Shown one piece after another: positions 10,724 through 21,613 of a stretch of DNA of 64,000 bases. The notes under the pieces were generated by a model that saw only the letters and a program-made list of their open reading frames with translations, ran no database searches and was not told where the DNA came from. The DNA is from Zea mays (lineage: Eukaryota > Streptophyta > Magnoliopsida > Poales > Poaceae), in the NCBI RefSeq assembly GCF_902167145.1, contig NC_050099.1, positions 240,510,588 through 240,574,587 on the forward strand. Reading direction: 5' to 3'. Positions within the stretch are counted from its first letter, which is position 1. Each line of letters opens with the position of its first letter. The translations under genes and the position numbers were made by a program.

Positions 10724-11925
10724 TGAGAGCACCTAGAGGGGGGGGGGGGGTGAATAGGTGATCCTGCGAAACTTAAACTTATAGCCACAAAAACTTGTTT
10801 AAGTGTTAGCACAGTAATTGCCAGGTGGCTAGAGAAGAGTCTCACTCAACACAATAAACACAAAGATATCAATCACAGAGATGGCACGGTGGTTATCCCG
10901 TGGTTCGGCCAAGACCAACGCTTGCCTACTCCACGTTGTGGCGTCCCAACGGACGAGGGTTGCAATCAACCCCTCTCAAGCGGTCCAAAGACCAACTTGA
11001 ATACCACAGTGTTGCTTTGCTTTTCTTAATCCCGTTTGCGAGGAATCTCCACAACTTGGAGCCTCTCGCCCTTACAAAAGATGTTCACAAAGAATCACAG
11101 AGCAAGGGAGGGATTAGCAACTCACACAAGACACAAAGATCACAGCGAATACGCACACACAAAACCCAGACTTGAGCTCAAGAGACTAGCACACTAGAAC
11201 GGAGCTCAAATCACTAGAATGTCGAACAAGTGTGCAAGAATGATGTGTGAGTGATCAAGATTGCTCAAGGAATGCTTGGTTTTTTCCTCCATGCGTCTAG
11301 GGGTCCCTTTTATAGCCCCAAGGCAGCTAGGAGCCGTTGAGAGCAAATCTGGAAGGCCATTCTTGCCTTCTGTCGTCTGGCGCACCGGACAGTCCGGTGC
11401 ACACCGGACAGTGTCCGGTGCCCGATTTCCTTCCTTAAATGGCGAAGCCGACCGTTGGCGGCCTTGGAGCCGTTGGCGCACCGGACAGTCCGGTGCCCCC
11501 TTCCGACCGTTGGCTCGGCTACGTGTCGCGCGCGGATTCCGCGGCCGACCGTTGGCTCGGCCGACCGTTGGCTCACCGGACAGTCCAGTGAATTTTAGCC
11601 GTACATCGTCGGCGAATTCCCGAGAGCGGCCACTTCGCTCGAGCCAGCCTGCACCACCGGACACTGTCCGGTGCACCACCGGACAGTCCGGTGCTCCCAG
11701 ACTCAGCAGAGTCTTGGCTGCTCGAGCCAAGACAATTCCAATTCGATTTTTCCTGTTTCCAGCACTTAGACACAATATATTAGTCCATAAACAATATACT
11801 AAGTCTGAGAAACATACATTTATCCTTGATTTGTACTTTGTCCACCATTTTACACTTAAGCACTTGTGTCGGACACTAAATCACCAAAATACTTAGAAAT
11901 GGCCCAAGGGCACATTTCCCTTTTA
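10724..11925 (-). repeat. 5' LTR of the first Opie element
   Basis: 1202 bases. A run of 13 G (10738-10750) replaces 7 G in the partner LTR. It lacks about 50 bases of CACCGG repeat units present in the 3' LTR. The outer end reads ...CCCTTTTA rather than ...CCCTTTCA, a change at the terminal dinucleotide region. Confidence 0.92.
11307..11315 (-). promoter_or_regulatory. TATA box of the first Opie 5' LTR
   Basis: CTATAAAAG on the minus strand, in the conserved context GGGGCTATAAAAGGGACCCC that is also present in the solo LTR and in the second Opie copy. It would drive the genomic transcript. Confidence 0.7.
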
Positions 11926-11930
11926 GATAG

Positions 11931-12060
11931 TCTTACCACTAGAAATACACACACATACTTTGCTACGCACATTCAACACAAAAATGATTCGCATGTGTTT
12001 GCTATGGCACAACTAGAAATTATAAAAGAGTATGCATGATGTGTGTGGCCAGCTTTAAGT
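11931..12060 (+). repeat. Ancient direct repeat, copy A (continuation after Opie)
   Basis: After the Opie TSD, the sequence TCTTACCACTAGAAATACACACACA aligns weakly with CTTACCATTAAAACGGCACACA in copy B (about 15200). This supports the view that Opie split a single older unit. The end of homology is uncertain. Confidence 0.4.
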
Positions 12061-12068
12061 TGTGACCC

Positions 12069-12099
<31 letters not shown>

Positions 12100-12138
12100 C
12101 ACATATATATATATACATATATATATACACATATATAT
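12069..12138. repeat. AT-rich microsatellite
   Basis: Imperfect (TA)n run broken by regular CA/AC steps (blocks of ATATATATATACAT and ATATACAC), about 70 bases long. Confidence 0.85.
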
Positions 12139-12249
12139 GAAGATATATTTCTTAATTATGTATAGTAAAAAAAAGTCTTGCATAGGTCTACAAGATCTAA
12201 ATATATATTAAACATAAAAATTTCAGTGTTCTCTTCTCTCTAGTTCTTA

Positions 12250-12381
12250 GGCTATCTCCAGCAGCTTATCCATACCCATACTCATTTTCAAACTTCACTC
12301 TACGAACATTACACTCTACAGTGTAGAACAGTGCAAAACAGTGTTTTTTAATAAACTATGGATATACTGCTGCACACGGCC
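12250..12381. mobile_element. Tourist/PIF-Harbinger-type MITE
   Basis: A 132-base element with terminal inverted repeats: GGCTATCTCCAGCAGCTTAT at the left and, read from the right end inward, GGCCGTGTGCAGCAGTATAT. It is flanked on both sides by TTA (12247-12249 and 12382-12384), the 3-base duplication of PIF/Harbinger elements. It has no coding capacity. The inverted repeats match at roughly three of four positions, so the insertion is old. Confidence 0.7.
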
Positions 12382-12384
12382 TTA

Positions 12385-12754
12385 GCACATAGACTTTCCT
12401 CAACTCACTATTGCTTCTCCTCTCTCCTACCAGCCACCACGAGATTTGCTAGTGCAATAGCTGCCATTATATTTGGCTACATAAGCCTACGCACATTGCA
12501 AATAGCCAATTATCAATTTGCTTAATTTAATTTCACTTTACGCGTGCTTTAAACTATATCAAAAAACACTGCCAAATAGTATTAGTTTAAATGATTATGT
12601 TGATCATCGAACATAACAAATCTTACTTTAAATTGGCATCAGATCATTTTACTTATAATATCTTGTTTTTTTTCTTGATTGGCGACAACATGCATGATAA
12701 AATAAGCAAAAATAATAAATAGCAAATATAAAATACAATGTCTTTACTAGCTCG
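12385..12754. other. Unassigned AT-rich sequence
   Basis: No gene, RNA or element could be recognised in this stretch between the MITE and the next candidate transposon. Confidence 0.4.
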
Positions 12755-12989
12755 TAGGCCTGCTAATGGCAAAAAATCCAATCCACTCCCACCCATACCC
12801 AAATCTAATTACTTTGATATCCATTCCAAACCCAACCAAAAATACTAGAAGGAAGTTAAACCCAACCCATCCAATAACATTATTGATCCCAAACCAACCC
12901 GTAATTGGGTGGAAACCCATGGAAAACCCGTGGGTATTTCCAACACTAGGCAAAGACAATTTAAAAATCACATTTTAAAGCAGTAAATT

Positions 12990-13267
12990 AATTCAAATGA
13001 AAAAGTTTTCAACTACAAATTTGTATAACTCATCATGATGTACATTTTATATTTTGAACATTTCTTCATATGACAAACTAAAAATAAATTTGTTCATAAA
13101 ACCTATCTCTCTCGTAGTTTATGGAACTACGAGAGATATGTATAGAATTTGTGCATATTGTTAGAACTATCATGTGAGATGAACAAATGATCAAACAACC
13201 AAAATAAACTTTGTAGATCTTGAAAAGTTATAGAAGTTTGTAGTTGACAACTTTTTCATTTGAAGTC
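12990..13267. repeat. Large imperfect inverted repeat (foldback)
   Basis: The left arm starts ATTCAAATGAAAAAGTT and the right arm ends ACTTTTTCATTTGAAG. The arms are about 135 bases each and meet at CTCTCGTAGTTT-ATGG-AACTACGAGAG (13107-13139), an almost perfect central hairpin. A transcript could fold into a long stem. Confidence 0.7.
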
Positions 13268-13690
13268 ATATTGTCAACGAAAACTATGTCTGAATTTAAA
13301 AAATTTAAAATTTGAATTTTGAAAACAACCTCAAAAGAAAAAACCACCGACATGAAAGTTGTAGGTATTCAAGAGTTATGAAACTTTGTAGTTGACAATG
13401 TTTTGGTTTGAAATCATCTTGTCATGCAAAACTATGTTTAAATTTTGAAATTTGATTTTTTTCAAACTACCTCGGATGGAAAAACCACCAAAATAAAAGT
13501 TGTAGGTCTTAAAATGTAATGAAACTTTGTAATTGTCAAATTTTTTATTTGAAATCATCTTATCATTGAAAAATTCGTGTGAAGTTTTCAAATTTAAAAT
13601 TCAAATTTTGTAAACGGGATGTAGAAACTATTAAAATAGAATTTGTAGATCTCAAAAAGTTATGCAACTTTATAGTTGGTCACACTTTCA
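13190..13690. repeat. Diverged tandem array, ~150-base units
   Basis: Three to four units share the order 'GTTGTAGGT(C/A)T..AAAGTTATG.AACTTTGTAGTTG(A)CAA...TTTGAAATCATCTTGTCA', near 13225, 13370, 13510 and 13640 (last partial). The foldback's left arm is a further unit in reverse orientation. No coding content. Confidence 0.6.
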
Positions 13691-14009
13691 AATAAAATGG
13701 CACTGATAAAATTGTATAGTATAGTGTGCTGTGTGTGACTAAAGAAATAAAAAACTTCTTTAAATCTGAAATAAAATGGTATTGATTAGGGTGGTAGTCT
13801 GATTGGTGAATACCCATGGAAACCCATACCTATACAAATCCATATATATCCATGGGTATCAACTATTTTGACCCGCAATATAAAATAAACCCACCCAACC
13901 CAACCCGTTAATAATTAAAACTCATCACAACCCACCAAAACAAAACTATTTCTTAAACCTACCTAAAATACCCATTTACATCCACCCCATTTGCAGGGTA
14001 TTTACGACC

Positions 14010-15322
14010 ATAGCCAAGTCACCGTACGGAAGATTCCAAGCATAATTCCGTTGGGGGGACGAATATCCAATATTCCAGAGCGGATATGCCAGCCGAAGCC
14101 AGTACCGGCCAGTACGCCACCCCCTCTTTCTCTCTCTCGCTGATCGTGCCTTGTTCTCTGCGTGCCGCGCGCGCGAGGAGAATAATCTTTGCGCGCTCCC
14201 CTGCTACCGGGCCGCGCTGCCCACTCCCCATCCCCGCCTCTCTCCTCGCAACAGAACCAAGCATCTCCACACGTCGCCATCGACACGTACGCGAGTGCCA
14301 CGCCGGAGGTCGACGGAGCAAGCTAGGCAGAGGCCGTTCGAGCACGGCCGGCGCCCGCGTCCCACGGTGCATCTCCGGCTGCGGCGAACCGGACCATGGG
14401 CGCGGACCGTGTGGGTCAAGGTCTCGAGTCAGGTTGACTCGATAGATAAAGATTCTTTCTCTTCTGACTCGAGACCAAGATCAGGTTGATTCGAGAGACA
14501 AAGATTTTTTTCTCCTCTGACGAGACAAAGATTCTTTCTCCTCGTCCAGATAGTGATGTCTGGACGATGAAAGGGACAGTTTGGTGGATCCATGAAGTTT
14601 GCTAAAAAAAAGTAGAGTTATGTCGAGAGTTATCACGAGTTCTCGTATACCGTTAGCCTGTTCGAGATCTCGGCGAAAAAGTGTATTAGGTGGGATAAAG
14701 TGTGTTGGGTAGGAAATGATCAACTTTTCTGGATACTTTGGTTACTCACTTAGATCAAGTGAAGAATAAGTTCGTTATATTAATCACCGTGGTCTTTATA
14801 TAAAGACGACAAACTATGTAATCCCACTCGCCAAGTAAAACAACTGAGCCAAATGTTTAGAGAAGACACATCCTTTAAAGCATCATATAAGATGATGTTT
14901 CTTTATTCTCTCTGTACACGCTCTCTCTATTCTTCTCAAACTATTTTATTATATTTTAGACAACGAATTGAACTAAACTAAAATATGTACGAGACATTTA
15001 AGGGTACTACAAATACGTACGTATAAAAATTTAGAGGAAAATATGTCCTTAATATGAGATCTTCGACACATACAGGGCGAGATATAAAAGACGTACGCTA
15101 GTAGAGACGAATGTGGTATAGAGGAGAAAATCTCATAAAAGTCTATAAATGGTACATATGGAGAATATGGGTATAGAGGAGGATATCACTCGATACAATC
15201 TTACCATTAAAACGGCACACATAGACGAATGTGATATGTTAAGGGGTTCAAACTGTGCGACGTGTGTGTGTATATATATTTCTGATGAACGGCTAAGAGA
15301 TAGTATGGGGTCACACGATGAT
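14010..15322 (+). repeat. Ancient direct repeat, copy B
   Basis: Counterpart of 1927-3012 plus 11931-12060. It starts near CCAAGTCACCG, contains GCCGGAGGTCGACGGAGCAA and TCAGGTTGACTCG, and continues with an AT-rich half ending near 15322, where the next copia element has inserted (TSD GATAC). Open frames of 110-120 residues at 14086-14489 lie in the GC-rich part, overlap on both strands and show no family resemblance, so they are treated as chance. Confidence 0.5.
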
Positions 15323-15327
15323 GATAC

Positions 15328-15780
15328 TGTTAGAATCTATGCTGTCTAGGATCGATTCCTAAGTCCCTAGAATACAAATCCGTAACTGAAAGTAAAACCT
15401 TGATGACGTGTAGATCTGATCTACTGATCTACTGAGAGGAACGGGGAAACATACCTTGTTGTTGCTGTTGCTATCTTCATATTGTTGCCCTGCAGAGAAG
15501 CAGCAGGCATCGTGATCCGAGCCACTGTCTGGTTGTCGCGTTTCCAAACACTTCGACGCCTAGGCGATGGGGGCCTCTCGGACTAGGGTTTTTTTTGGGG
15601 CGAGGTACTAGCGTTAATCTTTCCTGCGACCCCTTAGTCCTATATATAGCGTCGTGTGTCTGGGGGCTCCAACCGAGGTTAGCGTGGGCCCTCCCAATCA
15701 AGGGCCCATTTAAAGAGATAGATAGTTGGGTTTAGCCCAATCCGGTCACTGATGACCAGCTGTAGAGGACACACCCAACA
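15328..15780 (-). repeat. 3' LTR of the recent copia element
   Basis: 453 bases, TGTTAGAATC...CACACCCAACA (plus-strand view), with TGTT/AACA ends. The minus-strand TATA-like TATATATAG lies at 15641-15649. Confidence 0.95.
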
Positions 15781-16089
15781 ATCTCCCCTTTGTTCTCTAC
15801 ATTCCTTATTCTCAACTTTTCTGGATTCCATCCCTTGACAAGTTTACACATAGACCAAGGTGTGACAATGACCGATTAAGTATCATCGCACTCATTGACT
15901 ACAACATGCTCGCCTGCTTCAGAACGGGAAAAGACTTTATTTGGTTGCAGTCTGTAGCCCCTGTGATTCAAGATCATAGGTACTCCCTTAAACCCATGCC
16001 GGCTGCGTGCTTACTAAACACGCTGGGTGGAAGACCTTTTGTGAGCGGATCCGCTAGCATCTGCTATCTTCTGTTATGCTCATCTTTTA
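15781..16089 (-). other. Polypurine tract and 3' untranslated region of the recent copia element
   Basis: On the minus strand, AAAGGGGAGAT ends at the LTR border and is the plus-strand primer. The rest shows no gene. Confidence 0.7.
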
Positions 16090-18710
16090 TGATTTGATCC
16101 TGAATCTACTCCTTAACAACATAATACTAAAAGTCAATGAACTTGGCAGCGCCACATGACTTGCTGTTATAGGAGTACAGTACCGCTGGCTCATTATCGC
16201 GGTAATTTCTCAATGGTCGCTCTATGCTATCAACCACTCTTAATCCGGGTACAAATTTCTTTATCTTTATTGCCTGCCCATTTGCCTCATGCATGGTTAC
16301 AAACTCAGTGTGCATTGTCGACGATGCTCTCGCTGTCTGTTTGCAACTTTTATAAGAAATAACTCCCCCAGATATAGTAAATTTATACCTCGAAATAGGA
16401 ACTAGATCTTCTGTTTGTTAGCATGAGGCCATTTTCGTACCTTGGAGGTACATTAGAGCCTTCTTAACTGTGTTCTATGCCTGGGTTGATCTGATATCTC
16501 CCAAGCATCCCGGTAGTAAATTCTAAGTCAGGGCGAATATATATTTGAGCATACAAAACGCTTCTAATAGTAGAAGCATATGGTACTGACTTTATCTGAT
16601 CTTTCTGACACTGAATCTGGGGACACTGATGATTCCCAAACTTATCACCCTTGACTATTGGCGCAGGCGTGGCCTTACACTGATGCATAATGTACTTCTT
16701 TAGTACTTTTCTATGTATGACTTCTGTGAGAGTTCTAATACTCCATTATGTCTATTTCTGTGAAATTCTATTCTAGAACATAAGAGGCTTCTCCTATGTC
16801 TTTTATATCGAAGGTCGAGAAAAGAAAACTTTCTGTTTCCGCCAGTAGACATTTATCACTACTAGCTAAAAAATATGTCATCGACATACAAAAACAAGGA
16901 AGATATACTTTCCTTAGACTTCGCATAAATGCAATTGTCTTCCTCGTTTTCCTCGAAACCAAAACTTTCTGATAGTCTGATCAGACTTGATGTACATCTG
17001 TCAGGATGAATGTTTTAATCCATAAATGGACCTCCTTAAGTGACATCCCTTGTTTTTTCTTTTACTGCTCATGACAAAACCCTTTGGTTATGCCATGAAC
17101 ATGTTTTCTGTTAACTCTCCATTTAGTGATGTTGTCATTACATCCATCTGATGGAACTCTAGATCAAATGAGCCACTAGTGCCATAATGATCCGAAATTA
17201 ATCTTTTGTTAGGACAAGTGAGAAGGTTTCAAGGTAGTCAATGCATTCTCACTGTGTGAACGCCTTGGCCACATGTCCTTGTCTCTTTCTATATTCCCTT
17301 TGGAGTCACGCTTGATCTTCTAGACCCACTAATTTGCGATTCTCGTAGCTGTTTCATATGTAGTGGGATCACCTTCTGCATCGATGTCCTCACACATATA
17401 AATCTCATCGCTTTCTATGTCTACACTTGTGTAAACTCCATAATCATCATGAATCGCAGATCGTATAGACCTTTGAGACCTTCATAAACTTGTTTCTAGT
17501 TCTGGTTTGTTCTGGGGCTCCTGCATTGGTGCATCACTTGGCGCAACACTACTACTGTCATGTGAACTCTCCTGTGCAACCGACTCAGAAGAGCCAGAGT
17601 GTGCAGAAGGTGAAGTAACTTGCTCTGTAGTAGTTGCACTTGGTGATACAATATTTGCAGCAGGGGTTTCACCTCGAGTCGTTACAACCGTTGGTGGAAC
17701 CACAGCGGGTATCGAGAAGTATGGTTCTTCAACCATCGGAATCGGGACATACGTCCTCTTTTCCTGAAGGTCAACCTCTCTGAGTACCTTACTCCCCTTG
17801 ATCATGTCATCTTCTAGGAAAATGGCATGTCTGGTTTCTATAAACTTGATTTGTCTACCTGGGCAGTAGAATCTGTAACACTTCGATCTCTCAGAATAGC
17901 CAATAAAATGGTAGCTAGTGGTTCTCTCATCTAGCTTTTCCTGCCCAGGATTAAATATTCTAGCTTCTGTTGGACAACCCCATATGTGGAAGTAGTTGAG
18001 CGTGAGCTTTCTGCCAGTTCACAACTCATATGGAGTTTTAGCCACCGATTTGCTAGGAACTTTGTTGAGTATTTGCATAGCGGTTTTTAAAGCCTCCATC
18101 CATAAACCCAATGGTAAGTTAGAGTAACTAAGCATACTCATTACCATGTCCATCAGTGTTCTTCTTACGCCTTTAGGCAACCACATTCTGTTGCGGTTCA
18201 CCAGGTGTTGAATACTGAGCTACAATACTGTTTTCACTTAGGAACCTCGCGAAAGGATCCTGGGACCTGTCCATACTCAGTATGGTGCCCACAGTACTCC
18301 CCCACACGATTTGATATGACAATCTTTGTGTTCAAATCGTGTTGTTTTTCTACATCAGCCTTGAACTATTTAAACTTGTCTACATCTTATGATCTGTCCC
18401 TTAAAAAAAAGGGTAAATATAATTGTAGTGAGAGTAGTCATCTGTGAAGGTTATGAACAAGTCAAACCCATCTACTGTCCTAACTGGAAAAGGACCACAT
18501 ATATCTATATGAATAATTTCTAACACTCTCATACTATGCATGCAATCTATGCAATCCTCTAAGTCTGTGAAGTCTAGGTGATGGAGAATCTGTCCCTTAA
18601 CGAGACTTCTTTTCTCCCCCTCGAAATATGGCCCAAACGATAGTGCCATAATTTCGACGAGGTTTCTCCATCACATTGTTTTCTTACTCCTGCCAATGTT
18701 GCCTGGTTTG
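16090..18710 (-). pseudogene. pol: Degenerate copia pol (integrase, reverse transcriptase, RNase H)
   Basis: Pieces of a copia polyprotein appear in the expected order on the minus strand but in shifting frames with many stops. Integrase core: HIDICGPF and FTDDYSHY, 18401-18649. Integrase C-terminal half: [20 protein letters not shown], 18019-18201, and the segment with KVLREVDLQEKRTYVP, 17482-17805. Reverse transcriptase remains: a degraded DIKDIGEASYVLE piece at 16768-16962 and LEFTTGMLGRYQINPG at 16464-16688. RNase H: NEPAVLYSYNSKSCGAAK, 16127-16315. No complete enzyme could be made. The decay is much older than the insertion date implied by the LTRs. Confidence 0.85.
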
Positions 18711-20040
18711 TTTTCTTGTGTATCTAGCACCACTGTGCGAAGATAAATAAAGCATATCTCGTCAGATGGCGAGACCAACATCTTTATTATCAAAACTGAA
18801 TAACACACAGTCTCTGTCACTGAAGTGATAGTGGATGTGCTGATTGTCTAATCACGAAACTGAAGTTAAGTGTCTGCTTGCTTTCCGTTAACCACTGCAA
18901 CTGTTTTCAGCCCTCTGGAGCCTTTAGGTTTGTACGGAATTGCATTCTGTAGCATCTATTGCAGGAATGCTGGACACTTTCTTTTGTATGCCCTGTCTTC
19001 TTGCAATAGAGGCAGGTCTCAGGGGGATCAGAGAATCTGTCTGATTGTTGCATGTAGAAAACATCGTGATCATGTTTGATCTTATTCTTGAACCTTTCTT
19101 AGAGGTCTTGTTCTGTTTGAGGATTCTTAGTTTGGAAAGATTGATAGAATCACTTATTTGACTTATCAACCTTTCCTCCTTTTAGACACACAGTGTCGTG
19201 AGTTGATCTATATAGCACTTGTCTATTTAGACAGGTGTTTTACTGATAATCAAATGTCTCATATTCTAGAATAGCACCCTCAATAGGATCCTGGATGAGA
19301 CTCTTATTGTGATCAAGTACATTACACTTGGGTCTTTTCTAATTGACCTTATGGATGTTGCATTGCGCCATCTTAAGGTCATCCTAAGGTGAGCCTACTG
19401 TAGGCTTACTGGGTTTCTCAAACCACAGTGAGGAATCTATTTCATCCACTGTAGTTATCATTTCAATCTTTTCACGCCATAAGTGGCAATAAATACCACA
19501 TAGCGGTTTAATCTGTCTTGTCTGACCAACTAGTAGCCAGAATATGCACTTTTGCAAAGTAAAACAGAAAATATTTAGGACGTCTGAAGTAAATACTGAA
19601 ACATAAAACTTGCATGAATTAAATATTCGACGTTGGTCAAATAATAATCATGTCTGATCTACAAATTTTCTAGTTCTAAAATTCTAAACCATCGTTGGAT
19701 GATCTAGAAAACTTAATTCTTGTATAAAATGTGGCAACAATATTCGACGTTGGTCAAAATATTCAATCACCACAAAAAAATCTGAATTTCTATGCACTTA
19801 AAGAGAATTAATCCACGTAGGCTTCATAATAAACAATAATGCATAGAAAAACAAATAATAATCTGGTTCTAAAATTCTAAAACCATCGTTGGATGATCTA
19901 GAATATGTATACTTCTGTTCCAAATGTGGTAACAATATCTAACGTTGGTTAGAATATTCAATTACCACAAATTTTCTGAATTCTATGCAATTTAAACAAA
20001 TAAATTAATCCACGTTGGTTTCATAATTAACTGAAAAATT
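18711..20040 (-). pseudogene. gag: Degenerate copia gag with broken zinc knuckle
   Basis: Upstream of pol on the minus strand. The clearest remnant is a CCHC zinc knuckle, CLYCKKTGHTKE, at about 18966-19013. Its final cysteine falls out of frame because of a small indel, although the nucleotides for a following CPAF are still present. The rest of the gag interval is AT-rich with stops in all frames, and no gag core motif could be recognised. Confidence 0.55.
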
Positions 20041-20044
20041 GCAT
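19669..20044. repeat. Two tandem copies of a ~194-base unit
   Basis: The string TCTA/GGTTCTAAAATTCTAAA..CCATCGTTGGATGATCTAGAA occurs at about 19669 and 19863. Each is followed by TGTGG(C/T)AACAATAT..(A)ACGTTGGT and AATTAATCCACGT. A partial third copy (ATATTCGACGTTGGTCAAA) precedes at 19624. This is an internal duplication in the gag/leader part of the recent copia element. Confidence 0.7.
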
Positions 20045-21600
20045 AAAATACTGAATAAAGTACCAAAGTACGCAGCGGAATAAAATAGTCCATAAATATA
20101 TCTGTAATTTTCTATAACTGGAAAAATATTTCTAAGAATTTTCTGAATTTTCTGCACTGTTTCTAATTTCTGGAAATAGAAAAACAAATTCCAGAAAAAA
20201 AAATTGGAGCCATTTCGGCCTGGCCGACCACCCGGCTCGGCCTTGTTCGGCCCACCCCGGGTCTGGCCATGTGGCCCAGCCGCGCGCTGGCGGCCCATGA
20301 GAGGAGAGGGCGCGCGCCTGGACTGCAACCTGGGCCCAGGCCGTGAAGTTAGCCCATGCGGGGCGCTACCCCCACCCCGCCGAAATCCTGGCCGTGCAGC
20401 CGGATCGACGGTCCAGATTCTTGCGCGCATGCTATAAAAGGCGGAGATCTCGGTGCCGGTGGAAAAAAAAAACCCTAAAACATTCTACTCCTGTATCCCA
20501 GCCGCCACAAACAGCCAGCCGGCCGCCAGGATTTCTCCTTGCGTTCCTGCATGGCTGCATGGCCACTAACAGACTGCCGGCCGCCAGGAGCTATCCATGC
20601 ATTTCTGCATGGGCCTCATGGCCGAGCTATGCTCAAGTGCCGCCTCTGGTTTCCCTTTTTTTTTTTTTTAATTTTCTTCTCCCCAGCCGCTGCTCCACTC
20701 GGCCGCCAGGGAGCATCACGCTTGTTTCTTTCTCTGATTCTTTGTCTGAGCAGCCGCTAGAGCACAGAGCTACTGGCCGAACGTGCCCGAGTACGGCCGT
20801 TCCTGCGCGTTGCATGCTCCTATCTCTCTCTTTTTTTTTTCTTTCTTTCACTGTTTACTGATTTTGGAGATTACTAACGCACGGTTGGCTTCAATGCACC
20901 GGAGATGGCCGGCCTGAGCCGCCTCGCATCCCCATCCCGCCGACGTGCGCGTCCCTTCGGGTGGGCGCGCCGTCGTCGGATGGGTGCTGCGCGGTGGTCG
21001 AGGCCCAGTCCGACGAGTTAAGAACTGCGGCACTGTTAGCCGTCGTCTGCGAACCTCTCTCTCCCCAGGATCTATCCTCAACTCGATCCCTCAAGTGATT
21101 TTGTAACGGGATCGAGTTTTGGAGGTAAAGAATCATAGATCTGGGTCCCGCGATATTTCTGTTATTTTCTGTGATGATTTTAGTGCATCTGTACACTTTT
21201 GATTCACGTGGTTTTTGAAAAAAATTAGGGTTCTAACCCTAGCTTCGTTCTGTACGACTTTTTTCTGATCTGTTCTTGACCGTTTATTAAAAAAAATCAC
21301 GAGTACCTGTTTACAGGTGTACCGATTAGGGTTAGGTCATAAATCCTAACCCTAGACAGTTATGTGACCTCTCTCTGGTTTGAGGCTGAGACACACTGTG
21401 TCTCTTACAGTGGTCAAACCTAAATCTCTAGGGTTAGGGAAAACCCTAACCTGAGAGCATCGACTTCTTTCTGTTCTATTATCTCTCTGATCTCGGTGAT
21501 GAACAATAATAAAAAAAAATAAGCTCAATCACATTAATCGAGACCTTTCTGTGATCTCATAAAACTGATGTGGATTAGGAGTTCTAGGGTTCTTAGGATG
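20045..21600 (-). other. Long leader of the recent copia element, partly GC-rich
   Basis: About 1.5 kb between the primer-binding site and gag. The part at 20200-21080 is strikingly GC-rich compared with the AT-rich flanks and, on the plus strand (antisense to the element), looks like a promoter plus 5' UTR: TATAAAAG at 20433 and AAACCCTAAAA at about 20470. Several CCTAACCCTA strings lie at 21310-21450. Open frames up to 172 residues overlap on both strands and have no recognisable domains. It may be a captured host promoter or gene fragment. Confidence 0.4.
20433..20440 (+). promoter_or_regulatory. TATA box followed by a telo-box-like motif
   Basis: TATAAAAG, then AACCCTAAAA 30-40 bases downstream. 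The pairing is common in promoters of plant ribosomal and growth-related genes. It lies antisense to the surrounding element; function unknown. Confidence 0.3.
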
Positions 21601-21612
21601 CCTCTGATACCA
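21601..21612 (-). other. Primer-binding site of the recent copia element
   Basis: The minus strand reads TGGTATCAGAGG, one base inside the 5' LTR, complementary to the initiator tRNA-Met 3' end. It fixes the minus orientation. Confidence 0.88.
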
Positions 21613-21613
21613 T

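Larger units (their letters stand above)
3018..11925 (-). mobile_element. Opie-like Ty1/copia retrotransposon, complete, minus strand
   Basis: An 8.9-kb element with both LTRs, primer-binding site, gag, pol and polypurine tract, flanked by the 5-base duplication GATAG at 3013-3017 and 11926-11930. By the gag and pol sequence and the LTR ends (TGAAAGGGAAATG...CTAGGTGCTCTCA on its sense strand) it belongs to the Opie/Ji group of the SIRE/Maximus lineage. It inserted into copy A of the ancient repeat. The LTRs differ by about ten substitutions by eye plus repeat-number changes, so it is fairly young. A 5-base duplication in RNase H shifts the end of pol, so this copy probably cannot move unaided. 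Its outermost 5' LTR base pair is altered (TAAAAGGG instead of TGAAAGGG). Confidence 0.93.
12755..14000. mobile_element. Candidate non-autonomous DNA transposon (hAT-like ends)
   Basis: The left end (GGCCTGCTAATGGC) and the right end read inward (ACCCTGCAAATGGGG) share CCTGCnAATGG. Both ends are rich in CCCAACCC/ACCCATGG strings, a composition seen at the ends of many plant hAT derivatives. The middle holds a foldback and a diverged ~150-base repeat array. No 8-base TSD could be found and there is no transposase, so class and exact limits are tentative. Confidence 0.35.

Noticed and set aside
14086..14489. Frames of 112-119 residues suggesting a host gene in copy B of the ancient repeat
   Set aside because: Three overlapping frames on both strands in a short GC-rich stretch, not conserved in copy A; likely chance.
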